This document shows positions 52,201-58,884 of a stretch of 64,000 nt of DNA, one piece after another. The notes under the pieces were generated by a model that was not told the DNA's origin, did no database searches, and was given only the letters and a program-made list of their open reading frames with translations. Both the position numbers and the translations under genes were made by a program. Source of the DNA: Mediterranea massiliensis (GTDB taxonomy: Bacteria > Bacteroidota > Bacteroidia > Bacteroidales > Bacteroidaceae). Numbering within the stretch: position 1 is the first letter of the stretch; each line of letters begins with the position of its first letter. The stretch covers positions 248,001 to 312,000 of the forward strand of contig SUXZ01000001.1 in the NCBI GenBank assembly GCA_015060685.1, written 5' to 3'.

Positions 52201-53466
52201 ATTGAAGAGGAGGAAGAAGAGAATCACCAATACCGACACGGCCACCACGCCCGCCAACATGCCGGTAAGCCGTGCCGATTCCGCCTCAAGCGCTTGCAAA
52301 CGGCTCTCCATCTCCTTGTCCTGGCGCGTCTCGTCGAGCAAATCCAGGTAATCGTTCCGGTAGCGGTCGGATGTTGCTTTGTCGCCCAAACCGGCATACG
52401 CCACGCTCAGTTGCTCGTTGATGTCCGTCTCCACCGCCGTGTTCCATTCGTCGTTCAGTAGCGATGTACCCTTGTCCAGATATTCGATGGCCTCCTGATA
52501 GCGTCCGTTCCGGTTCAGGTATTTCGCCATCACTACGCAAGTGGCCGCTTGTTGGAACTCGTCGCCATAGGCCTCGAACATCTGCAAAGCCTGTTCGCCC
52601 AATCGGTAGGCTATCAGCGAATCGCCCTCGGGCGAAAGCAACCTGAAGGCGGTGGGGCGTTGTTCGCCATAAAAAAGTCGCGCCTCGTCGCTCACCAGCA
52701 GATTGGCAAGCCCCTTCAAGCTACCTCCGATATAGTAATCATACCCCTTGCGGGTAGATAGCAGCCACACATAGTATAGTGCATCAAACTGACACAAGCG
52801 TTGCTCCTCAATCGTCTCTTCGTTGCACAACCCTATCCGCCCTTTCAGGTAGTTGTATTGCAACAACTGGTTGGTATCGGCCTGCAACGCCTCGCCACGC
52901 GGCACCAAGTCAGCATTTTGTGCCGCCTCCTCGTATTGTTGCAAGTACGAATAGTATTGTGCCGACACCATGTAGAATTCGCATCGTGCCTCGAAGAATC
53001 GACGTTTGCGATGTTCGTCCCAAGCCTCCATGTCGGTCTGTTTCAGCTCATCGAGCAAGCGCAACGCCTTCAGCCGGCACTCATAGAACTCCTTGTTTTG
53101 TGAGGTGCGTTGATAGATACGCATCTTTCCCACGTAAGCCAACAGGGTTTCCAAATCGTCTTGAGCCGTAGTCATCGCCAGGTCGTACAACCCGTGCGCC
53201 TCATCGTAGTCTTGCCTTACAAACGCCACTTCGCCCAGCAAGTTATAGGCCTCTGCCCTTCCCTTGGCATCGTTTTGCGCAACACTTAGTGCCGAATCGG
53301 CCCACGCCTCCGCCTGCGCCAGGTCTTTATACATATAGGTATAGGCACGTCCGTTCAACTCGTTCACGCGTTGAACCTCCGCCTCCGAACCACGTCTTGT
53401 ACAGACCATCATCAGCCCCAAAAACAGACAAGGCAGCACCAACTTTGCTAAAAACTTCAATTTCAT
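49258..53466 (-). CDS. 1402-aa double sensor histidine kinase (DUF5112/DUF5113 type)
   Basis: Module 1: signal and lipobox-like MMVC (Cys22), TPR-like helices to about 390, one membrane helix (about 398-420), then a kinase core. Its ATPase has an N-box N674 (ENARKYTP), D702 in DTGCGL and a G2 loop GSGFGLMN, but the helical region before it lacks a phosphorylatable His. Module 2 begins with what looks like a second signal peptide and lipobox (LVGVMTMMQAC, Cys807). It has a membrane helix near 948-968, an H-box H1184 in IKHETIYYP, and an ATPase region without clear N-, G1- or G2-boxes. So the protein looks like two tandem kinases joined in frame. The response regulator gene follows 42 nt downstream. 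The ligand is unknown. DUF naming is from memory of similar Bacteroidetes proteins. Confidence 0.85.
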   Translation of the reverse strand: MKLKFLAKLVLPCLFLGLMMVCTRRGSEAEVQRVNELNGRAYTYMYKDLAQAEAWADSALSVAQNDAKGRAEAYNLLGEVAFVRQDYDEAHGLYDLAMTTAQDDLETLLAYVGKMRIYQRTSQNKEFYECRLKALRLLDELKQTDMEAWDEHRKRRFFEARCEFYMVSAQYYSYLQQYEEAAQNADLVPRGEALQADTNQLLQYNYLKGRIGLCNEETIEEQRLCQFDALYYVWLLSTRKGYDYYIGGSLKGLANLLVSDEARLFYGEQRPTAFRLLSPEGDSLIAYRLGEQALQMFEAYGDEFQQAATCVVMAKYLNRNGRYQEAIEYLDKGTSLLNDEWNTAVETDINEQLSVAYAGLGDKATSDRYRNDYLDLLDETRQDKEMESRLQALEAESARLTGMLAGVVAVSVLVILFFLLFNRKATQRNRQHLNHLQHLQEISQRITSAIPTNAQSQEEVVAAIEECLKPHLEGMFGGKACRIEEQSLTLEGGTNAEEKALLNAINPYIKWAIENGINSVALGDEQKRLEKQRYIHEQHIAGNKRQNLMKKACLNIVTGIQPYIDRIVNEVDKLLNKGFIANDEVKREKYAYIDELVTVINEYNDILALWIKMRQGSLNLHIESFELSELFDIMQKGGRSFKMKQLSLEVVPTDAVVKADKALTLFMINTLAENARKYTPEGGEVKIYAEQAEEYVEISVSDTGCGLSEADVKRIVDEKIYNPKDIGMDTADDVERLKQNKGSGFGLMNCKGIIEKYRKTNALFGVSCFRVESQPGKGSRFYFRLPLGAKRVFMACLVGVMTMMQACTPKVEEEAPQQTWSAEYEALLDQASDFANDAYYANIDGLYEQTICYVDSALQCLNKHYEQYAETPDRPLLFAGTDEPAELAWWASTYDTDFHIILDIRNEAAVACLALNRLEEYDYNNKAYTSLYKLLGEDQSLGSYFERLQRSATQKLALLSIILFLLLTMPMGYYLLYYRPRQREQRHMSRLLKIYQAVSEASQTTILKDDEETLLSEEESLKEIPQHILTQMSEPFGRLFGTRQVAIAISRESTGQMSFATMDNQPVDNEVEALMKQTHEAGIALTQEQWHAYPLVAEVSQRKMCIGSMAICMDGKGMQPTKRLLLQLLVRYLSIVLYNAVVKLSNQYTLIEEVQDDNRRASWEDSQLYVQNQVLDNCLSAIKHETIYYPNRIKQLISRLQNEALPQAEEVEVVTSISELIAHYKGVYTLLSQCASRQMEEVTFRRSKLSVEEVMAHARQYLDKRTKGTGTMLELKLLPIDAVVVGDKHQLNYLWEKLIDEALTLPVNGALTLMAERDGDFVRFSFIDHRRTLSKEVLTQLFYPDLSRMKQGEHDALKGTEYLLCKQIIRDHDEYAGRRGCRINAEVHQGGGFTVYFTLPGS

Positions 53467-53542
53467 TAAGCAAAACTACAAATAATTCTTCAAAGAAAAA
53501 TATTTTTCTTCAATAACGATACAATATCTATTAATAAATTTA

Positions 53543-53550
53543 TACCTTTG
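53543..53550 (+). promoter_or_regulatory. -7 element of the prs promoter
   Basis: TACCTTTG, an exact TAnnTTTG, 35 nt before the prs ATG. The -33 element is not clear. Confidence 0.6.
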
Positions 53551-53585
53551 CATCAAATTAATAAATAGTAACAACTATTATCAAA

Positions 53586-54521
53586 ATGAGCAAAGCACCT
53601 TATATGGTTTTCTCGGGCACAAACTCGAGATACTTAGCAGAGAAAATCTGTGCCAGCTTGGATTGTCCGTTGGGGCAAATGAACATCACCCACTTTGCCG
53701 ATGGGGAGTTTGCCGTATCCTATGAAGAATCCATCCGTGGCTCACACGTGTTTTTAGTACAATCTACATACCCCAATTCCGACAATTTGATGGAACTATT
53801 GCTAATGGTAGATGCCGCCAAGCGTGCATCGGCCAAGAGCATTGTGGCCGTAATCCCCTACTTCGGTTGGGCACGTCAAGACCGTAAGGACAAGCCCCGT
53901 GTATCGATTGGCGCCAAGTTGGTGGCCGATTTGTTATCGGTAGCCGGTATCGACCGTCTGATTACCATGGACCTCCATGCCGACCAGATTCAAGGTTTCT
54001 TCGACATTCCGGTAGATCACCTCTATGCTTCGGCCGTGTTCCTTCCCTACATCGAATCGTTGAAGTTGGACAACCTGGTAATTGCCGCCCCCGACGTAGG
54101 TGGTTCGAAGCGTGCCAGCACCTTCTCTAAATACTTAGGAGTGCCCCTTGTGCTTTGCAACAAGACACGCGAAAAGGCAAACGTAGTAGCCTCTATGCAA
54201 ATCATTGGCGATGTGAAAGGCAAGAACGTAGTGTTGGTGGACGACATTGTAGATACCGCCGGCACCATTACCAAAGCCGCTGATGTAATGATGGAAGCAG
54301 GTGCCAACTCGGTACGCGCCATTGCCAGCCATTGCGTCATGTCCGACCCCGCCTCGTTCCGTGTACAGGAATCAGGCTTGATCGAGATGGTCTTCACAGA
54401 CAGTATCCCCTATGCCAAGAAGTGTGCTAAAGTTAAGCAACTCAGCATAGCCGACATGTTTGCCGAAACCATCCGTCGTGTCATGAACAACGAATCCATC
54501 AGTTCGCAATACATCATTTAA
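53586..54521 (+). CDS. prs: Ribose-phosphate pyrophosphokinase (PRPP synthetase)
   Basis: 311 aa. It transfers pyrophosphate from ATP to ribose 5-phosphate to give PRPP for nucleotide, His and Trp synthesis. The ATP-binding block PYFGWARQDRKDKPR, the metal-binding loop TMDLHADQIQGFFD and the PRPP loop VVLVDDIVDTAGTI are all present. Length is typical. It is a single gene followed by an IS remnant. Confidence 0.96.
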   Translation: MSKAPYMVFSGTNSRYLAEKICASLDCPLGQMNITHFADGEFAVSYEESIRGSHVFLVQSTYPNSDNLMELLLMVDAAKRASAKSIVAVIPYFGWARQDRKDKPRVSIGAKLVADLLSVAGIDRLITMDLHADQIQGFFDIPVDHLYASAVFLPYIESLKLDNLVIAAPDVGGSKRASTFSKYLGVPLVLCNKTREKANVVASMQIIGDVKGKNVVLVDDIVDTAGTITKAADVMMEAGANSVRAIASHCVMSDPASFRVQESGLIEMVFTDSIPYAKKCAKVKQLSIADMFAETIRRVMNNESISSQYII

Positions 54522-54568
54522 TAATATTGATTAAACATATCCCCATAGAATTTTGGGTTTACAATTAG

Positions 54569-54906
54569 AAGAGGGTGTCTCAAAATGAAGTGTCCCCCAA
54601 AAGTTAGACATTAAACACGTTATTTATTTTTAAGGTATTGAGCTCGGTATTGCATCGGGCTCATTCCTTTTAACCTCATTTTTATTCTTTTATTGTTATA
54701 CCTTCAATATATTCCTTCAAATCTTTCTTGAAGTGTTCCATGGACTTGTACTGGTTTGCATACAGTAGTTCCGACTTCATAAGTCCGAAACAGTATTCCA
54801 GCACATGATAACGTTTCATTAACTCAGACATGCTTGCTCCTAATTCATGCAAGCGGATGATTTCTTTTCTTCTAAACTGTGATGTATATACATAATGAAC
54901 CCTCTT
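54569..54906 (-). mobile_element. IS3-type insertion sequence remnant (338 bp)
   Basis: The ends carry an exact 8-bp inverted pair, AAGAGGGT (54569-54576) and ACCCTCTT (54899-54906). Inside are fragments of an IS3-type transposase on the minus strand and, at the left end, TGTCTCAAAATGAAGTGTCC, which resembles IS end sequences of Bacteroidetes. The DDE core is gone. No target-site duplication is obvious. Confidence 0.65.
54620..54888 (-). pseudogene. IS3 transposase fragment: OrfA N-terminus joined to OrfB C-terminus
   Basis: The frame from 54888 reads TSQFRRKEIIRLHELGASMS (an OrfA-like helix-turn-helix start). It then passes at RYHV directly into LEYCFGLMKSELLYANQYKS, the C-terminal part of an IS150-type OrfB. 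After YIEG the frame is lost by one base; the expected YNNKRIKMRLKGMSPMQYR continues in another frame to the stop at 54620. So it has an internal deletion and a frameshift. No catalytic D, D or E region remains. Confidence 0.8.
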
Positions 54907-55204
54907 TATATGCTATGGCATACTATGCATGCCACTCAAAAGAATACCGCAGGATATAACAACCGACCGAACTACATAAAACGTTCAGATTCTCGACCAA
55001 CGAACAATTACATAAGTAACAAATCTATCTATTCGCGATGCATCAATATATATAATTTGATTTCTCACAATTCTCATAATAATACATTATTTACTCTAAT
55101 TCTTATAGTAACTATTATGTCAAATCTAAATCTTGGAATATGACTGATTTTTGATGCATATGTGTTTTCTATAAACAAATAGATAATAGATTTGGAATAT
55201 CTAA
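54907..55204. other. AT-rich intergenic region
   Basis: A plus-strand ORF at 54895-55143 has low-complexity Asn/Ser/Ile composition, no domain and no promoter. I do not accept it as a gene. Nothing else is recognised. Confidence 0.5.
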
Positions 55205-55243
55205 AAACAAATTATCCAATGAAGAGAGCTTCATTGGATAATT
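55205..55243 (-). terminator. Terminator of the OmpA-family gene
   Basis: AATTATCCAATGAAG and CTTCATTGGATAATT form a perfect 15-bp stem around AGAG. On the minus strand it is followed by TTTGTTTTT. Confidence 0.85.
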
Positions 55244-55280
55244 AAAATACTAATTTAATAGTCTGAGTTTAAAACCTATT

Positions 55281-56390
55281 TTATTGAGCGATACAAATAG
55301 ATACACGGTTTTCATCGTTTACAGCAAATGGTTGGACTAAGTCACCCTTAGCATCAGTATTGATTCTGCTTTCTGATATACCTTTAGTTTGCAAAGCTAC
55401 ACTAACAGATGCTGCACGTTCCTTAGACAAATGATCGTTAATCTTAGCATTACCAGTGCCCTTATCAGCATAACCAACAATTGAGACTTTTGCATTAGGA
55501 TACTTATTTAAATAAGAAACTAATTCATCAATCTTTGATGCCTGGTCTTCGCGAATATTCGACTTATTAATATCGAAATATATGTTCTGTGTCATCGGTT
55601 CAATTTTAACAACCGGTTCTATTTTTGGCTCTGGTTTTGGTTCTGGTTTTGGTTCTGGTTTTGGTTCTGCTACTGGAACTGGATCATAATAGATAGGTTC
55701 TGTCTTTGTGTAACCTTTACCTAACTTAATAGAGAAACCGACCAAACCATTGAATTGCCAATCAGGATTACCAGCTTTCTTTGAATTGAATTTATCTGAT
55801 AGTGTGTTAGCATTAGCTTCGATAGTAAAACCTACACAATCGCTTAGGCGGATGTTTACGCCCAAGCCACCACGTCCAACAATAGAATTCTTACTGCCAT
55901 CCCACAAATACTGCATTTCAGCACCTTGTGCAGAAAGTGCAACAGCTTCATCGTTGTCAAATGCATGATTCAAACCAGCACCCAAAAAAGCATACCAATC
56001 GAAGGTTCTTTTGGGATTAAACTTTCCTAACAAGTTAGACAAACTTATTACTGCATCAACATTTCCTTGCAAATACTTATATTTATATGTGGCATTAGGA
56101 TTAACAACCCAACCACCCTTAGCTTGCCAACCACTAGCACCAAAACGCAATGCGAATGCAGGACTAAATTGATATCCCAAATTTAATGCAGCAGCAGGTG
56201 AAATTAAATCTTTAAAATTTGCTTCACCAACAGTATGAGCAACCCCTCCTTGAATTTGCATAAACCAATGGGGATTAAACAAGATCTTGCCAGGTTCCTT
56301 AATTTGTCTTTCTTGTTGATTTTGAGCAAATAAGCAATTACAGCTTAATAACATAGTTGCTGCTAAAACTAGTAAACTTTTTACTTTCAT
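55281..56390 (-). CDS. OmpA family outer-membrane protein
   Basis: 369 aa. A signal peptide (to about 22) is followed by an eight-stranded barrel-like region (about 35-235, ending VGFSIKLGKGY). Next come a Pro/Glu/Lys linker with repeated EPKP units (about 248-265) and a C-terminal OmpA peptidoglycan-binding domain (NIYFDINKSNIRED, VSIVGYADKGTGNAKIN, LSKERAASV). It anchors the outer membrane to peptidoglycan. Such proteins are among the most abundant in Bacteroidales. It is more AT-rich than the flanking envelope genes and has its own terminator. Confidence 0.93.
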   Translation of the reverse strand: MKVKSLLVLAATMLLSCNCLFAQNQQERQIKEPGKILFNPHWFMQIQGGVAHTVGEANFKDLISPAAALNLGYQFSPAFALRFGASGWQAKGGWVVNPNATYKYKYLQGNVDAVISLSNLLGKFNPKRTFDWYAFLGAGLNHAFDNDEAVALSAQGAEMQYLWDGSKNSIVGRGGLGVNIRLSDCVGFTIEANANTLSDKFNSKKAGNPDWQFNGLVGFSIKLGKGYTKTEPIYYDPVPVAEPKPEPKPEPKPEPKIEPVVKIEPMTQNIYFDINKSNIREDQASKIDELVSYLNKYPNAKVSIVGYADKGTGNAKINDHLSKERAASVSVALQTKGISESRINTDAKGDLVQPFAVNDENRVSICIAQ

Positions 56391-56547
56391 AGGTGTAATT
56401 AATTAGTTAATAATATTATCTTTTTTACGTTGATTCATATTTAGGGCGTTAAATTACTACTTTTTTTTCAAAAAAAACGTATTTTATTTAAAAAAAATAT
56501 AAAGTCCATAAATAAATCGTTAGATTCATGTAGATAATCAACATAGA

Positions 56548-57705
56548 TTATTGCAACCGGCCGTTTTGGTAAGTACCTTTCTGGACGACGTTGCCCGCCT
56601 TGTCGGTCTTGGTGAAGGGGCCGTGGCGACGGCCTGCCTGGTAGGTGCCTTCGAAGCGGTTGCCGTCGGCATCTATCTCTACACAACTACCCTCTTTCTG
56701 TCCGTTTACAAAGCCGCCTTTGTAGGTAGTGCCATCGGTGGTGATGAGCTTGCCCTGGCCATGGAACTTGTCGTTTTGCCACTCGCCTTCGTAGGTGTCG
56801 CCGCTATTCCATTTGTAGATGCCCTGGCCGGAGCGGAGGTTGTCTTTCCACTCGCCGGTATATACGGCACCGTGTACCCAGGTAAAGGAGCCCAGGCCGT
56901 GCTGGATGCCGTTATTGAAGTTGCCCACGTACTTGTCGCCGTTGGCGTAGATATAGACGCCTTGGCCGGTGCGCTGGCCGTTGATGTAGTTGCCTTCGTA
57001 GCGGTCGCCGGTGTGGAAGTGGTAGATGCCTTCGCCGTGCTGAACGCCGTTGAGCCAGTTGCCCACATACTTGTCGCCGTTGGCGTAGATAAAGGTGCCC
57101 TGGCCGGAGAACTGGTTATCTTTCCACGAGCCTTCGTACAGGCTTCCGTCTGTCCAGGTTTGCTTGCCCTGGCCCTCTTTCTTGTCGGCCTTCCACGAGC
57201 CTTCGTACTTAGAGCCTTCTTTCCAGGTGTAGGTGCCCTGCCCTTCGCGTTTGTCTTTCACCCAGTTGCCGTCGTACACATCGCCGGTGTAGTAGTACAT
57301 GATGCCGGGGCCGTGCTGATAGTCTTGATACCACATGCCTTCGTAGCGGTTGTTGTTGGCAAAGTGGAAGATGCCGAGTCCGTGTTGCTGGTCTTGGTAC
57401 CAGTCGCCCTCGTAGCGTTCGCCATCGGCGAAGGAGAAGGTGCCTTTGCCTTCGCGCTTTCCTTTCACGTACTCGCCTTCGTAGGTGTTGCCGTTTTTGT
57501 AGGTGGTCTTACCACGGCCGGAGGGCTTGCGCCCTTTAATCTCGCCGTTGTACACAGAGCCGTCCTTGAAGGTATAGGTGCCTATCTTTACTTCGGTAGA
57601 GAAGATGTCTTTCAGCTTCCGGGCCGCACCGGCTTTCTTCTCTTGTGCCGAGAGGTTGGCCGAGAAAAGGATGGCGAGGATGAAGCAGAGTTGTTTTGTT
57701 GTCAT
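56548..57705 (-). CDS. Exported MORN-repeat protein
   Basis: 385 aa: a signal peptide (CFILAILFSANLSAQ) followed almost entirely by about fourteen MORN repeats of about 23 residues (pattern YxGxWxxxxxxGxGxxxxxxG, for example GDKYVGNWLNGVQHGEGIYH). MORN repeats bind lipids or proteins and form long flat beta sheets. It starts 18 nt after the FolK-KdsB gene in the PBP1A operon, so an envelope or cell-wall scaffold role is plausible. The repeats make the gene internally repetitive, and the opposite strand carries a long false ORF. Confidence 0.9.
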   Translation of the reverse strand: MTTKQLCFILAILFSANLSAQEKKAGAARKLKDIFSTEVKIGTYTFKDGSVYNGEIKGRKPSGRGKTTYKNGNTYEGEYVKGKREGKGTFSFADGERYEGDWYQDQQHGLGIFHFANNNRYEGMWYQDYQHGPGIMYYYTGDVYDGNWVKDKREGQGTYTWKEGSKYEGSWKADKKEGQGKQTWTDGSLYEGSWKDNQFSGQGTFIYANGDKYVGNWLNGVQHGEGIYHFHTGDRYEGNYINGQRTGQGVYIYANGDKYVGNFNNGIQHGLGSFTWVHGAVYTGEWKDNLRSGQGIYKWNSGDTYEGEWQNDKFHGQGKLITTDGTTYKGGFVNGQKEGSCVEIDADGNRFEGTYQAGRRHGPFTKTDKAGNVVQKGTYQNGRLQ

Positions 57706-57723
57706 GCTGATGTCGTTTTGTTT

Positions 57724-58884
57724 TTAATGTGATGTGTTTGCTTGCAGGAAGGCCTCGGCGCGTTGCAGGTCTTCGGGGGTGTCGATGCCGATGGTTTCGG
57801 AATGGGTGATGCCGCACTTGATGGTGTAGCCGTTTTCCAACCAACGGAGTTGTTCGAGCGACTCGGCCAACTCGAGCGAGGATTGGGACAATGAGGTGAT
57901 TTGTGCAAGTACCTCCTTGCGATAGGCATAGAGGCCGATGTGCTTATAATAAGTGTGCCCGCTGAGCCACTCGTTCACGTCGCGGTTGCGTGTGTAGGGG
58001 ATGATGGAACGGCTGAAGTAGAGGGCATTCATGTTGCTGTTCAGTACCACCTTGGGCGAGTTTGCGTTGGCCAGGGCTTCGTAGCCGTTGTCGGGTGTGA
58101 AGGGCTTGACAAGGGTGGCTATCTGGGTGGTGGCATCGTCGAAGCAGGCCTTGATGGCTTGCAATTGCGAGGGTTGGATAAAGGGTTCGTCGCCCTGGAT
58201 GTTGACAATGACATCGAACTGGCCGCCTATCTTGCATGCGGCTTCGTAGCAACGGTCGGTGCCGCTTTTATGGTGTACGGAGGTCATCACCACCTTGCCG
58301 CCAAAGGCTTTTACGGCGGCTTCTATGCGCTCGTCGTCGGTGGCCACATAGGCATCGTCCAGGATGCCCGACACTTGTTCGTAAACGCGTTGTATCACCT
58401 TCTTGCCTCCCAACATGGCCAATGGCTTGGCGGGGAAACGTGTGGAGGCGTAACGGGCGGGTATAATTCCTAAAAATTTCATATCTGTCTTTCTGTTCTT
58501 TTCGTTATTATCGTTCATAATCTGTAGCTCTTCCATCCCTTTCTTCACGTAGTGTCGTTGCATGTCGTGCGGCTTCAGCACTTGGGTGCCGGCTTGAAGA
58601 AGGTCGATGTCCAGGCGGACAATCTCCAAGGGCTTATCCTCTACCCTACGCCCCGCCAACTGCTCGATGTGCTTTAACTGAAGGCGTACTTCGTCGATTG
58701 GGACGTCGGCTTGAAAGCGAGCCATCTGATTGTGGAAGAGCGCTTTGTTTTGCAGGCCTATAGGGAGCGTTTCCACCTCGTCGGAGAAAAGGATATCGGG
58801 ATAGCTTTCCGCCAACATTTGCCGTGCAAAGGCCAACTGCTTTTCGGGCTGATGGTTGCTACCTATGCAAAGTAGAAAGGTCAT
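57724..58884 (-). CDS. kdsB: Fusion of a FolK-like domain and CMP-KDO synthetase (KdsB)
   Basis: 386 aa in one uninterrupted frame. Residues 1-120 resemble 6-hydroxymethyl-7,8-dihydropterin pyrophosphokinase (LLCIGSNHQPEKQLAFAR; EIVRLDIDLL), but are short. A polar linker (MNDNNEKNRKTD) leads to M135, where a complete KdsB begins: FLGIIPARYASTRFPAKPL, HKSGTDRCYEAA, NIQGDEPFIQP, and the C-terminal ETIGIDTPEDLQRAE. KdsB activates KDO for lipopolysaccharide core. Translation could also start separately at ATG 58482, giving a normal 252-aa KdsB. The start at 58884 overlaps the PBP1A stop (ATGA). Whether the cell makes a true fusion is not decided by sequence. Confidence 0.82.
   Translation of the reverse strand: MTFLLCIGSNHQPEKQLAFARQMLAESYPDILFSDEVETLPIGLQNKALFHNQMARFQADVPIDEVRLQLKHIEQLAGRRVEDKPLEIVRLDIDLLQAGTQVLKPHDMQRHYVKKGMEELQIMNDNNEKNRKTDMKFLGIIPARYASTRFPAKPLAMLGGKKVIQRVYEQVSGILDDAYVATDDERIEAAVKAFGGKVVMTSVHHKSGTDRCYEAACKIGGQFDVIVNIQGDEPFIQPSQLQAIKACFDDATTQIATLVKPFTPDNGYEALANANSPKVVLNSNMNALYFSRSIIPYTRNRDVNEWLSGHTYYKHIGLYAYRKEVLAQITSLSQSSLELAESLEQLRWLENGYTIKCGITHSETIGIDTPEDLQRAEAFLQANTSH

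Noticed and set aside
54895..55143. An 82-aa ORF between the IS remnant and the OmpA gene
   Set aside because: Asn/Ser/Ile-rich sequence typical of translated AT-rich spacer, starting inside the IS end; no support as a gene.
56551..57732. A 393-codon plus-strand ORF opposite the MORN gene
   Set aside because: It is the mirror of the repeat-rich MORN gene. Its Val/Ala-rich product has no domain, while the minus strand gives a signal peptide and regular MORN repeats.
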